DNA of 64,000 bases from Paractinoplanes aksuensis (GCF_024137025.1 NZ_JAMYJR010000010.1:1-64000), one strand, 5' to 3'; counted from the stretch's first letter, positions 25,033 through 34,109 are shown. A program made the numbers and translations. Notes: generated from the sequence alone by a model not told the origin.

Positions 25033-26426
25033 GGCGTGCCCTCCTTGTCGAGCTTGAAGATCCGCTTGGGCAGGTGGTAGGCCAGGTCGGCCATCGTCTC
25101 GGCCGCCTCGTCGAAGGGCAGGCGGTCCTGGGTCACCAGCGAGGCCAGATAGGACGCGTCGACCCGGCGGGCCACGTCGTGGCGGACGGGGATCGAGCAG
25201 AAGGCCCGCGTGTCGTCGACGAACCCGGCCGTGTTGTAGAAGCCGGCGGCGTCGGTGACCGTCTCGCGGAACCGGCGCATCGCGTCCGGTGTGTCCAGGA
25301 ACCACCACGGCGCGCCCAGGAACAGCGCCGGGTAGCCGCCGGCCAGCGGGGCCAGCTCGCGGCTGAACGCCGTCTCGTCCAGCGTGTAGAGCACCACCCG
25401 CAGGCGGGGGTCCATGCCGTGCGCCTCGAGCAGCGGCCGCAGCGCGTGCACGTAGTTCGTCGGCTGCGGGATGTCGCCGCCGACGTCGCGGCCGTGCGCG
25501 GCGAACAGGGCCCGGTTGTGGTCGCGGGACGCGCCCGGGTGCAGCTGCATCACGAGGCCGTCGTCGATCGACATGCGGGCGAATTCGAGGATCATGTGGC
25601 CGCGGAACGTCTCGGCGTCGGCCGGGGTGGTCTCGCCGTGCAGGGCCCGGTCGTACAGCTTGGCCGCGTCCTCTTTCGAGAGGTCGACCGTCCGGGCCGT
25701 CGGGTGGCCGTGGTCGGACGACGTGGTCCCGATCGCGATGAAGTCCTGGCGCCGGCGGCGCAGAGCGTCCAGATAGCCGGCGTACGTGCCGGTGTCCTGC
25801 CCGGCCAGTTCGCCCATCCGCGCGACGTTGATCGCCCAGTCCTCGCGCTCCAGGTCGACCACGTCGTCGGGGCGGAACGTGCTGATCACCCGGCCCGCCC
25901 AGCCGTCGGCGATCAGCTTGGCGTGCCGGGCCAGGTCGTCGGTGGGGGACTCGGTGGTGGCCAGCACCTCGAGGCCGAAGCGCTCGAACAGCGCCCGCGG
26001 ACGGAACTCCGGCTCGCGCAGGCGGGCCGCGATGGCGTCGTACACCTCGTCGGCGGTGTCCCGGCTGAGCGGGGTCTCGACGCCGAACACCGTACGGAAG
26101 GTCTGTTCCAGCCACAGCCGCGACGGCGTGCCCCGGAAGAGGTGCCAGTTGGTCGCGAGCAGCCGCCAGATCGTGCGCGGGTCGGTCTCGACCGGGCCGC
26201 CGTCGCGCCGCGGCACGCCCAGCCGGTCGGGCGGGATGCCCTGGCTGAGCAGCATGCGGGTGACGTAGTGGTCGGGCACGATGAGCAGCCGGGCCGGATC
26301 TCCGAACGGCTGGTCGTCGGCCAGCAGCGCCGGGTCGACGTGGCCGTGCGGGCTGATCAGCGGCAGGTCACGGGCCACCGCGTACAGCTCGCGGGCCAGG
26401 TCGGTGGTGAGAATCGGGTCGGGCAC
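25029..26426 (-). CDS. uxaC: Glucuronate (uronate) isomerase
   Basis: 465 residues, the usual UxaC length. Isomerises D-glucuronate to D-fructuronate and D-galacturonate to D-tagaturonate. Motifs: ISPHGHVDPALLADD (metal His-x-His), TESPTDDLARHAKL, MQLHPGASRDHN and DTRAFCSIPVRHDVARRVDAS. The GTG start at 26426 overlaps the previous stop by one base (TAGTG). With the pectate lyase and pectinesterase in this window it links polymer breakdown to central metabolism. Confidence 0.93.
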   Translation of the reverse strand: MPDPILTTDLARELYAVARDLPLISPHGHVDPALLADDQPFGDPARLLIVPDHYVTRMLLSQGIPPDRLGVPRRDGGPVETDPRTIWRLLATNWHLFRGTPSRLWLEQTFRTVFGVETPLSRDTADEVYDAIAARLREPEFRPRALFERFGLEVLATTESPTDDLARHAKLIADGWAGRVISTFRPDDVVDLEREDWAINVARMGELAGQDTGTYAGYLDALRRRRQDFIAIGTTSSDHGHPTARTVDLSKEDAAKLYDRALHGETTPADAETFRGHMILEFARMSIDDGLVMQLHPGASRDHNRALFAAHGRDVGGDIPQPTNYVHALRPLLEAHGMDPRLRVVLYTLDETAFSRELAPLAGGYPALFLGAPWWFLDTPDAMRRFRETVTDAAGFYNTAGFVDDTRAFCSIPVRHDVARRVDASYLASLVTQDRLPFDEAAETMADLAYHLPKRIFKLDKEGTP

Positions 26427-27655
26427 TAGCTCTTCTCCTTCACGTGCACCGGGCGGCCGGTGCGCAGGCTCTCGTTCGCGGCCAGACCGGTGAGCAGGGC
26501 CAGGGCCCCGTCGCGGGCCGTCGCCGACCGGTGCATGGGGTCGGTCTCGCCGCCCAGCAGCACGGCGGTCATGCGCTTGTCGGCGCCGCCGTGTCCCGCC
26601 CGGTCGACGGGTTGCAGTTCCACGGCGTACGGGGGTTTCCAGAAGGGCCGGATCGTCAGCGTCACCGAGCCCGACTCGGGGCTGGCCCCCTGCTTGACCT
26701 GGCCGGCCGCCGACGGGCTGACGTGGTCGCTCTCCACCACCTCGAGCTCGAGGCGGCCCCGGCTGCCGTTGACCATGAGCCGGTAGCCCTCCCAGGGCGC
26801 GTACGCCGTGAGGTGGTAGCTCATCGTGGCGCCGGTGTCGTAGCGCACGAGCACGGCCAGGTCGTCCTCGATGGAGACGCCGGGCGCGAAGACGTTCTGG
26901 TCGCGACGGTAGCCGTCCTCTTTCGACGGCTCGACGTACAGCGCGTCCAGCCGTGGGTCGGTCGTCAGGTCGAGCGCGAACCGGTCGTCGGCCAGCCCGC
27001 GGCCTCGCCCCTGATCGCCGTAGAAGAACAACCGCCCCGACGCGTAGACCTCGGCCGGGGCCGCGCCCAGCCACCAGTTGACCAGGTCGAAGTGGTGACC
27101 CGACTTGTGGACGAGCAGCCCGCCCGAGTTGGCCTTGTCGCGGTGCCAGCGGCGGAAGTAGTCGGCGCCGTGCCGCACGTCGAGCAGCCACTCGAAGTGC
27201 ACCGACCCGATCTCGCCGATCTCCCCGGCCGCCAGCAGCGTGCGCACCACCTCGTGCACGGGGTTGAAGCGATAGTTGAAGGCGACCTGGACCCGGCGGC
27301 CGGTGCGCTCGACGGCGTCGAGGATGCGCTCGCTGCTCGCCGCGTCCACGGTCATCGGCTTCTCGGTGATGACGTCGCAGCCGGCCTCGAGCGCGGTGAC
27401 GATGTGCCCGGCGTGGGTGCTGTCCACGCTGGTCACGATCAGCTCGTCGACCTGCTGCTCGGCCAGCATGGTGGCCAGGTTCTTGTACGTGGGCACCGGC
27501 TTCGCGAGCCAGCCGTTGTGGACGTCCATGCGGGCCTGGTTCACGTCGGCCAGGGCCACCAGCTCGGTGGTGCCGGCGTGGTCGCCGGTGACCGCGCGGA
27601 TGAACATCTCGGCGCGGTGGCCGGTGCCGATGACGGCGATTCTGCGTTTGGCCAT
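26426..27655 (-). CDS. Gfo/Idh/MocA-family oxidoreductase (uronate operon, first gene)
   Basis: 409 residues from ATG 27655, with GGAG six nt upstream; an in-frame start 8 codons earlier lacks a ribosome site. Rossmann motif RRIAVIGTGHRAEMFIRAV, EKP motif (CDVITEKPMTV), and GGLLVHKSGHHFDLVNWWLGA with active-site Lys and His. First gene of the five-gene operon running down to 21174. It may oxidise a sugar or a sugar lactone feeding the uronate pathway. Divergent from the LacI gene at 27865. Confidence 0.88.
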   Translation of the reverse strand: MAKRRIAVIGTGHRAEMFIRAVTGDHAGTTELVALADVNQARMDVHNGWLAKPVPTYKNLATMLAEQQVDELIVTSVDSTHAGHIVTALEAGCDVITEKPMTVDAASSERILDAVERTGRRVQVAFNYRFNPVHEVVRTLLAAGEIGEIGSVHFEWLLDVRHGADYFRRWHRDKANSGGLLVHKSGHHFDLVNWWLGAAPAEVYASGRLFFYGDQGRGRGLADDRFALDLTTDPRLDALYVEPSKEDGYRRDQNVFAPGVSIEDDLAVLVRYDTGATMSYHLTAYAPWEGYRLMVNGSRGRLELEVVESDHVSPSAAGQVKQGASPESGSVTLTIRPFWKPPYAVELQPVDRAGHGGADKRMTAVLLGGETDPMHRSATARDGALALLTGLAANESLRTGRPVHVKEKS

Positions 27656-27795
27656 GATCACTCCGGCTCTCGGCAGCAAAGGTTTGCAGCGAAGTTAGGT
27701 CTGTCGATCCCCTCACGTCAATAACTCGTGCCTATTTGCCCGACTAAGAGAGCGTTGGGAGCGTGCCTCCGTCATCTCCTTGCAACACAAAACCA

Positions 27796-27824
27796 TTGAC
27801 AGTCGTGCAACCGCTTGCATTAAT
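27796..27824 (+). promoter_or_regulatory. Promoter with a LacI operator in the spacer
   Basis: TTGACA (27796-27801), 17 nt, ATTAAT (27819-27824). The spacer contains the palindrome TGCAACCGCTTGCA (27806-27819), which fits the LacI/PurR/CcpA pattern TGnAAnCGnTTnCA perfectly. Binding here would block the LacI/ABC transcript and could affect the divergent uronate operon. Confidence 0.7.
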
Positions 27825-27864
27825 GGCTGTCATCAAGTGACCGGGGCCACAAAGGAGCGTGCAC

Positions 27865-28899
27865 ATGGCGGTGACCATCCGCGACGTAGCTCGGGCTTCC
27901 GGCGTCCACATCTCGACCGTGTCGCGCACCTTTTCAGCGCCGCACCTGGTGAATCCCAACACCCGCAGCCGGGTGCTGGCTCACGCCGAGGAGCTCGGCT
28001 ACCGCCCCAACCGGGCGGCCCGCGCGCTCATCACCGGCCGCACCTACAACATCGGCCTGATCGTGGCCGACATCGCCAACCCGTTCTTCCCGCCCCTGAT
28101 CAAGGCGGCCGAGAGCCAGGCCCGCAAGCACGACCACCACATCTTCGTCGCCGACACCAACGAGGACGCGGCGCTCGAGGAAGAGGTGGTGCGGGCCCTG
28201 GCCAAACAGGTCGACGGCGTGCTGCTGGTCAGCCCGCGCATGAGCAACGCGCTGATCGAGCAGCTCAGCCGCGAGGTGCCGCTGGTCGTGGTCAACCGGC
28301 AGATCGCCGGCATCCCGGCCGTCGTGATGGACGTCGCCCGCGGCGCCCGCATCGCGGTCGAGCACCTGACCGCGCTCGGCCACCGCCGGGTCGCCCTGCT
28401 CGGCGGTCCGCGGGGGTCGTGGACGAGCCGGGAGATCCGGCGCTCGGCCGCCGCCACCGCGAAGGCGGCCGGGGCCGAGCTCACCATCATCGGCCCCAAC
28501 GCGCCGACCGAGTTCGGCGGGCTCACGGTCGCCGAGGACGTGTTGCGGGCCGGCGCCACCGCCGTGCTCGCCTACAACGACCTCATGGCGATCGGTCTCA
28601 TCGAGGGTCTGCTGGCCGCCGGGGCCCGTGTGCCCCAGGACGTCAGCGTCGTCGGGATCGACGACATCATGCTCAGCCGGCTGACCCGCCCGAAGCTGAC
28701 CACGGTGGCGACCCCCACCGCCGCCGCTGGTCGGGCGGCCGTCGACATGCTGCTCGCGCATGGCGACGACCGCCGCACCACCGCACAGATCCAGCTGCAG
28801 ACCGAACTGGTCATCCGCGACTCGACGGGGCGGGGCCCGGGTCCGCACAGCCCTGCGGACCCGGGCGACGCAATCGCCCACGGAGGTGTCGCTTCCTAG
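27865..28899 (+). CDS. LacI-family transcriptional regulator
   Basis: 344 residues. HTH (TIRDVARASGVHISTVSRTFS) then the hinge region (YRPNRAARALITG) and a sugar-binding effector domain ending with VSVVGIDDIMLSRLTRPKLTTV. ATG 27865 is preferred over GTG 27859 because AAAGGAG at 27851-27857 is 7 nt from the ATG. The ABC sugar importer begins 12 bp after its stop, so regulator and transporter form one operon. A consensus LacI operator lies in the promoter, indicating autoregulation. Confidence 0.9.
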   Translation: MAVTIRDVARASGVHISTVSRTFSAPHLVNPNTRSRVLAHAEELGYRPNRAARALITGRTYNIGLIVADIANPFFPPLIKAAESQARKHDHHIFVADTNEDAALEEEVVRALAKQVDGVLLVSPRMSNALIEQLSREVPLVVVNRQIAGIPAVVMDVARGARIAVEHLTALGHRRVALLGGPRGSWTSREIRRSAAATAKAAGAELTIIGPNAPTEFGGLTVAEDVLRAGATAVLAYNDLMAIGLIEGLLAAGARVPQDVSVVGIDDIMLSRLTRPKLTTVATPTAAAGRAAVDMLLAHGDDRRTTAQIQLQTELVIRDSTGRGPGPHSPADPGDAIAHGGVAS

Positions 28900-28911
28900 A
28901 GGAGAAGCGTC

Positions 28912-30228
28912 ATGGAGCCCATCACGCAGGCGGTCACGCCTGCTCAAAGTACTACTCGCCGACGGCTACTGGCCGCCGCCCTTACTGTTCCGCTCCTGCT
29001 GGGCGCCGCGGCCTGCGGCGGTGACGACGAAGGCGGCAGCGGCGGGACCGAACTGTCGATCTACTGGTGGGGCGCCGAGAAGCGCGCCGAGCTGACCGAC
29101 CAAGCGCTCAAGCTCTACAGCGACAAGCACCCGGGCGTCACGTTCAAGAAGACCTGGCAGGGAAACCAGGGCTACTTCGACAAGCTGGCCACGCTCACCG
29201 CCGGCGGCAACGCACCCGACATCTTCCAGATCGACGACAACTACATTTCCGAGTACGCCGGTCGGGGCGTGACGCTCGACCTGACCCCCTACGCCGAGAG
29301 CGGCAAGCTCGACGTCACCAAGTTCCCCGAGAGCCTGCTCAAGTACGGCGAGGTCGAGGGCAAGCTGGCCGGCGTCGCCCTCGGCGAGAACACCCAGGGC
29401 CTGGTCTACGACAAGACCCTGCTCACCAAGAACAACCTGCCCGAGCCCAAGACGGGCATGAGCTGGGAGGAGTTCGTCGACTGGGCGGCCGAGGTCACCA
29501 AGAAGTCGAAGCTGCCCGGCACCCAGGACGCCAGCGCGGTCTATCAGGCGCTCTGGGTCTTCCTGCGGCAGAGCGGCAAGGAGCTCTACAACGGCAAGCA
29601 GCTCGGCTTCGACGAGGCTGACATCACCAAGTGGTTCGCGCTGTGGAAGGGCGCCCGTGACAAGGGCGCGACCCCGACCCCGGACGTGATCCACGAGGGC
29701 AACGCCAGCGACGTGAGCAAGCAGCTGGTCGCCACGGGCAAGGCCGGCACGTCGTGGGTCTGGGCCAACCAGATGCCCGAGCTGAAGAAGAGCACCGAGA
29801 ACGAGCTGGGCCTCATCGCGTACCCGGGTGATCCCAGCGCGCAGTGGGCCCGGGCCTCGATGTACATGTCGGCCTTCCGCGGCAGCAAGCACAAGGACGT
29901 GGCCGTCGACGTGATCAACTTCCTGGCCAACGACCCCGAGGCCGGCAAGATCCTCGGCACCGACCGTGGCCTGCCGCCCAACCTCGACGTCCGCAAGCAG
30001 GTCGCGGCCACGGTGGAGGACCCCAACATGAAGCAGACCATCGCGGTCATGGACGAGCTGGGCAAGAAGTACGGCCCGACCGCGCCCACCGTGCCGCCGC
30101 AGGGTCACAGCAAGGTCCGCTCCGAGCTGATCCGGGTGGCCGAAGAGGTCATCTACGGCCGGCAGACCCCGGAACAGGGCGCGGCGGCCTTCGTCACCGC
30201 GGCCAAGGCGGCGATCGGCGCCTCGTGA
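28912..30228 (+). CDS. ABC sugar-binding lipoprotein
   Basis: 438 residues. The N-terminus TTRRRLLAAALTVPLLLGAAAC is a signal with Arg run and a lipobox (GAAAC, Cys about 35). The mature part is a family-1 solute-binding protein (ELSIYWWGAEKRAELTD at its start, NAPDIFQIDDNYISEYA). It captures a sugar or oligosaccharide outside the membrane for the two downstream permeases. Its location opposite the uronate operon suggests a pectin-derived oligosaccharide or uronate, an inference. Confidence 0.92.
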   Translation: MEPITQAVTPAQSTTRRRLLAAALTVPLLLGAAACGGDDEGGSGGTELSIYWWGAEKRAELTDQALKLYSDKHPGVTFKKTWQGNQGYFDKLATLTAGGNAPDIFQIDDNYISEYAGRGVTLDLTPYAESGKLDVTKFPESLLKYGEVEGKLAGVALGENTQGLVYDKTLLTKNNLPEPKTGMSWEEFVDWAAEVTKKSKLPGTQDASAVYQALWVFLRQSGKELYNGKQLGFDEADITKWFALWKGARDKGATPTPDVIHEGNASDVSKQLVATGKAGTSWVWANQMPELKKSTENELGLIAYPGDPSAQWARASMYMSAFRGSKHKDVAVDVINFLANDPEAGKILGTDRGLPPNLDVRKQVAATVEDPNMKQTIAVMDELGKKYGPTAPTVPPQGHSKVRSELIRVAEEVIYGRQTPEQGAAAFVTAAKAAIGAS

Positions 30229-31190
30229 CCGCCTCCACTCTGACTCCCGCCCCCGTCGCTCCGGCTGCCCCGCAGCCGGGGCGGCGGGCCCGCCGGCGCC
30301 GGGAGAACCTGGCCGGGTACGTGTTCCTCTCGCCGTGGCTGCTGGGCCTGCTCGGCATCACGGCCGTCCCGATGCTGATCTCGCTCTATCTGAGCTTCAC
30401 CGACTACAGCCCGCTGATCCCGCTGACCGAGGCCAACTGGATCGGCCTCGACAACTACCGCCGCATGTTCACCGCCGACCAGTCGTACTGGCACGCGGTG
30501 CAGGTGACGGTGACCTTCGCGGTGGTCGCGGTGCCGCTCAAGCTGGCCTGCGCGCTGGCCGTGGCGCTGCTGCTAAACCGCACGATGCGCGGCATCTCGG
30601 TGTTCCGGGGCCTGTTCTATCTGCCGTCGCTGCTGGGCGGCAGCGTGGCCCTGGCCATCGTCTGGGTCAGCATGTTCAACCGCGACGGCGCCTTCAACTC
30701 GTTCCTGGCCCTGTTCGGCATCGAGGGCCTGCCCTGGGTCAACGACCCCGACTGGGCCCTGTCGACGCTGATCCTGCTGGCCGTCTGGCAGTTCGGCGCG
30801 CCGATGGTGATCTTCCTGGCCGGGCTCAAGCAGGTGCCCAGCGAGCTCTACGAGGCGGCGTCGGTCGACGGCGCGAGCCCGTGGCGCAAGTTCGTGCACA
30901 TCACGCTGCCGATGCTGTCGCCGGTCATCTTCTTCAACCTGGTCCTCGAGACGATCAACGGCTTCCAGGGCTTCACGGCCGCGTTCGTGCTGTCCAACGG
31001 CACCGGCGGTCCGGTCGACTCGACGCTGATGTACACGCTCAACCTGTGGATCGCCGGGTTCGTCGACCTGAACATGGGCTACGCCTCGGCCATGGCCTGG
31101 GTGTTCCTGATCGTGATCGGCGCGATCACGGTGCTGCTGTTCAACACGGGCCGCTTCTGGGTCCACTATTCCGACAACGAGGAGCGGTGA
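30225..31190 (+). CDS. ABC sugar permease, MalF/UgpA type
   Basis: 321 residues, six membrane helices. The EAA loop is clear: YEAASVDGASPWRKFVHITLP. The GTG start at 30225 overlaps the binding-protein stop by 4 bp. It forms the importer with the next gene. No ATPase is encoded in the cluster, so a shared MsmK-type ATPase elsewhere is expected. Confidence 0.92.
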   Translation: MTASTLTPAPVAPAAPQPGRRARRRRENLAGYVFLSPWLLGLLGITAVPMLISLYLSFTDYSPLIPLTEANWIGLDNYRRMFTADQSYWHAVQVTVTFAVVAVPLKLACALAVALLLNRTMRGISVFRGLFYLPSLLGGSVALAIVWVSMFNRDGAFNSFLALFGIEGLPWVNDPDWALSTLILLAVWQFGAPMVIFLAGLKQVPSELYEAASVDGASPWRKFVHITLPMLSPVIFFNLVLETINGFQGFTAAFVLSNGTGGPVDSTLMYTLNLWIAGFVDLNMGYASAMAWVFLIVIGAITVLLFNTGRFWVHYSDNEER

Positions 31191-32020
31191 TGCGGTTTCC
31201 GTTCCGCTTGCTGGCTCTCCTGCTGATCCTGGCCGTCGTGCTCTATCCGCTGGTGTGGATGGTCGGCACGTCGCTCAAGTCGCCGCAGGAGATCGTCAAC
31301 AACATCGGGCTGGTCCCGCGCGAGTTCACCCCGTCCAACTTCTCGGAGGGCTGGACCAAGTTCGACGTCAGCTTCGGGCGCTTCTTCCTCAACAGCGCGC
31401 TCGTGTCGCTGCTGACCGTGGCCGGCAACACGATCTCGTGCCTGCTGGCGGCGTACGCCCTGGGTCGTCTGCGGTTCCGGTTGCGCGGGTTCTGGTTCGC
31501 GTTGATGATCGGCACCCTGCTGCTGCCCGGGCACGTGCTGATCATTCCGCAGTACATCCTGTTCCGCAGCCTGGGCTGGGTCGGCGGCGACTGGCCTTAT
31601 CTGCCGCTGCTGGTGCCGCAGTTCCTGGCCACCGAGGCGTTCTTCGTCTTCCTGATCGTCCAGTTCATGCGGGGCATCCCGCGCGAGCTCGACGAGGCCG
31701 CGGTCATCGACGGCGCGTCGCCGTACAGCATCTTCCGGCACGTGATCCTGCCGCTGTCCCGCCCGGCCCTGGTCACCACGGCGATCTTCTCGTTCATCTG
31801 GACCTGGAACGACTTCTTCCGCCAGCTGGTGTTCCTGTCCGAGCTCAAGGACTACACGGCGCCGGTCGCGCTGACCCTGTTCATCGACTCGTCCAGCGAG
31901 AGCGCGGTCGGCCCGATGTTCGCGATGTCGCTGCTGTCGCTGATCCCGGTGTTCCTGTTCTTCGTGGCCTTCCAGCGCCTGCTGGTCGAGGGCATCAACA
32001 CCAGCGGCCTGAAGGGGTGA
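31190..32020 (+). CDS. ABC sugar permease, MalG/UgpE type
   Basis: 276 residues with six helices and the EAA loop DEAAVIDGASPYSIFRHVILP. It starts at ATG 31190, one base overlapping the previous stop (TGATG). Second membrane subunit of the importer. Confidence 0.92.
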   Translation: MRFPFRLLALLLILAVVLYPLVWMVGTSLKSPQEIVNNIGLVPREFTPSNFSEGWTKFDVSFGRFFLNSALVSLLTVAGNTISCLLAAYALGRLRFRLRGFWFALMIGTLLLPGHVLIIPQYILFRSLGWVGGDWPYLPLLVPQFLATEAFFVFLIVQFMRGIPRELDEAAVIDGASPYSIFRHVILPLSRPALVTTAIFSFIWTWNDFFRQLVFLSELKDYTAPVALTLFIDSSSESAVGPMFAMSLLSLIPVFLFFVAFQRLLVEGINTSGLKG

Positions 32021-32026
32021 CGTCGT

Positions 32027-32725
32027 ATGCAGCCTTCCGTCGCCGACGCTGACCAGCCAATGTCCGCATCGCACGACTGGCGTGACTCGGTCCGGCTCGG
32101 CGCCGACCTGGCCCTGCTGGGCGTGCTGATGACCATGGCCTGCCTGCCCGTCCTCACGGCGGGCGCGGCCGTCGGGACGGCCAGCGCCGCTCTCGACCGG
32201 CTGCTGACCGTCGGACGCTGGTCGACCGCCGCCGAGTGCTGGGCCGATTTCCGTACGCGGCTCGTGCCCGGTCTCTACGCGGGCCCCCTCGTCCTGGCGG
32301 CGGCGTGGCTGCTCGCCATCGACGTGGCCGCGCTGCGTCGCGGTTCGGTGCCGGGCGGCCCCGCCATGATCGCGGCCGTGCTGCTGGCGGCGGCCGTCGG
32401 CGTCGGCTTCGCCGCCCTGGTGGCCGGGCTGGCCGGCCCGTCCCACGCCCATGCCGTACGCCGGGCGGCCGCCCTCGCCGCCGTTCGACCCCGGGCCCTG
32501 GCCGCCACGACTGGTGTCGTCGTGGTCGTGGCGGCGCTGGCGGCCCTGGTCCATCCCGCGGTGCTGCCGGTGCTGGCCGGCTTCGCGCTGTTCGCCGTGC
32601 ACGCCGTCCTGGTGCGCGTGGCCGCTTTCATGCCCGGCTTCCACTCGCCGGCGCTGCTCACCATCGAGCCGGCCGCACCCCAACCAGCCCCAACCCGCCC
32701 GCCTTGGGGGAAGCCCCCACCCTAG
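32027..32725 (+). CDS. DUF624/YesL-like membrane protein
   Basis: 232 residues, mostly hydrophobic with about five helices (LALLGVLMTMACLPVLTAGAAVG; PLVLAAAWLLAIDVAAL; a Gly/Ala-rich helix; VVVVVAALAALVHPAVL). It resembles YesL (DUF624) proteins found at the end of sugar ABC operons, including the Bacillus rhamnogalacturonan cluster. It begins 6 bp after the second permease gene. The Pro-rich C-terminus is probably cytoplasmic. Role in uptake unproven. Confidence 0.72.
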   Translation: MQPSVADADQPMSASHDWRDSVRLGADLALLGVLMTMACLPVLTAGAAVGTASAALDRLLTVGRWSTAAECWADFRTRLVPGLYAGPLVLAAAWLLAIDVAALRRGSVPGGPAMIAAVLLAAAVGVGFAALVAGLAGPSHAHAVRRAAALAAVRPRALAATTGVVVVVAALAALVHPAVLPVLAGFALFAVHAVLVRVAAFMPGFHSPALLTIEPAAPQPAPTRPPWGKPPP

Positions 32726-32795
32726 ACAGTGCTCGGCCGAAGAGCCTGCACTTTTCCACAGGACGCACTGGCGACCGGTCAGTTGTCCACAGGCG

Positions 32796-32948
32796 AGCAA
32801 GGGCCTGACCCTGTCGTACATGGGCGACCTGGTCACGCTGGACGTGCGCGACGACGGGGTAGGTTTCGAACCGGGGGCGCGGCGGGTCGGCGGGTCGCCG
32901 GACGGCGGCTTCGGGCTGGCCGGGATGCGACAGCGGGTGCAGCGCCTG
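32796..32948 (+). pseudogene. Histidine kinase HATPase fragment
   Basis: About 51 readable residues (LSYMGDLVTLDVRDDGVGFEP then GGFGLAGMRQRVQRL) are the end of the HATPase_c domain of a NarL-partner sensor kinase: G1 box DDGVGF and G2-like GGFGLxGM. There is no upstream kinase sequence and the C-terminus is lost. A remnant. Confidence 0.75.
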
Positions 32949-33037
32949 CTCGTCCTCGACTGGCACGGCGAGCACGGCGAGGAACGCTCGACCAACGCCG
33001 GGCCGATCAGGACCGCACCAGCGCGGCGCTGCCCTAG

Positions 33038-33165
33038 GCTTCTCGGCCGCCTCGACGCTGTCGTACAGGCCGATGACCTGGTCGACCGAGGTGATGCTGA
33101 GGACGCTGCGCACGGTGGGCTGGGCTGCGGCCAGCGCGAGCCGGCCGCCGGCGGCCCGCAGCGCC
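33038..33165 (-). pseudogene. STAS-domain (anti-anti-sigma) C-terminal fragment
   Basis: Open frame gives KALRAAGGRLALAAAQPTV then RSVLSITSVDQVIGLYDSVEAAE, the last half of an anti-sigma antagonist STAS domain. The N-terminal half with the phosphorylatable Ser is missing; the fragment begins directly next to the stop of the alpha/beta hydrolase. A remnant. Confidence 0.7.
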
Positions 33166-33990
33166 TTACTCCGCGGCGTCGACGAAACCCAGAGCGGCCG
33201 CGGCGAACAGCGGGGACATGAACAGGTTGTAGTGGGTCAGGCCGGGCAGGATGGCCAGCGCGTGACCGCCCTTGGGCCGGCCCTCGCCCATCCAGCCGCC
33301 GTCCCGGTGGCCACCGTCGAGCAGCCCGAACACCTCGACGAAGTGGCTCGGCGGGCACATGTCGGCGTCGGCCGCCACGATCAGCGTCGGCACCTGCAGG
33401 TTGCGCACCTCTTCGGTGTAGTCGAAGTCCTTCGCCATGGTCTCGCCGATCTTGCCGAGCAGCCGCGGGAAGTCCTCCGGCCGGGGCGCGACCCGCGCGT
33501 ACAACTCGTACATCGGGGTCTCTTTCATGAATTCGGCCGCCTCGGGGCCGACCTGGCCCTGCTGCTCGAGGATCTCGGGATACGTGGCGCTGCGCCGGAT
33601 GCCCGCCGAGGCCGCGACCACCCGGCCGATCTTGGCCGGGTGGCGGATCGCGGTCAGCAGGGCGACCCCGCCGCCGAGCGAGTAGCCGACCACGTCCGGC
33701 TTCTCGAGCCCGAGGTGGTCGATGAGGGCGGCCACGTCGTCGGCCATGAACTTGATGTCGATCGGCCGGTCGATGTCGGCCGTGCGGCCGTGGCCCTGCA
33801 GGTCGATCAGGATGACCCGGTGGTTCTCGGCGAACTGGCCGATGATCGGGCCGAACATCTCGCCCGAGCCGAGCCCGCCGTGCAGCAGGATCAACGGGCG
33901 GCCCTCGCCGTGCGACTCGTAGTAGAGGTTGATCCCGTTGACGTCGGCGTACTCACCGTGGCCGGCGCTGTCCTGGGTCCAGTTCGTCAT
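33166..33990 (-). CDS. Alpha/beta hydrolase
   Basis: 274 residues. Oxyanion motif LILLHGGLGSG, nucleophile elbow VVGYSLGGG (Ser), Asp in VAADADMCPPSH, His in LPGLTHYNLF: a full catalytic triad. The substrate is unknown; non-haem haloperoxidase or esterase-like relatives are possible. Divergent from an ECF sigma gene 119 bp away, a pairing that suggests the sigma factor may control it. Confidence 0.88.
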   Translation of the reverse strand: MTNWTQDSAGHGEYADVNGINLYYESHGEGRPLILLHGGLGSGEMFGPIIGQFAENHRVILIDLQGHGRTADIDRPIDIKFMADDVAALIDHLGLEKPDVVGYSLGGGVALLTAIRHPAKIGRVVAASAGIRRSATYPEILEQQGQVGPEAAEFMKETPMYELYARVAPRPEDFPRLLGKIGETMAKDFDYTEEVRNLQVPTLIVAADADMCPPSHFVEVFGLLDGGHRDGGWMGEGRPKGGHALAILPGLTHYNLFMSPLFAAAALGFVDAAE

Positions 33991-34096
33991 TTCGTGCCTC
34001 CGCGGCGTCTTGTTCCTCGTTCGACACCCCTATGACCGGGCACCCCGTCCGGACTCATCGGTGCCCGCCGAGGTTTTTCTTGTCGTACCCCTGGGC

Positions 34097-34109
34097 TAGG
34101 TTCGGACTC
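34097..34109 (+). promoter_or_regulatory. -10 box for a leaderless sigma-factor transcript
   Basis: TAGGTT (34097-34102) ends 7 nt before GTG 34110, with no ribosome binding site. The spacing is what leaderless actinobacterial mRNAs show. Confidence 0.5.

Noticed and set aside
31166..33358. 730-codon open frame on the minus strand over the permease genes
   Set aside because: Shadow of permease and DUF624-like genes, except its middle which crosses remnants; no domain seen.
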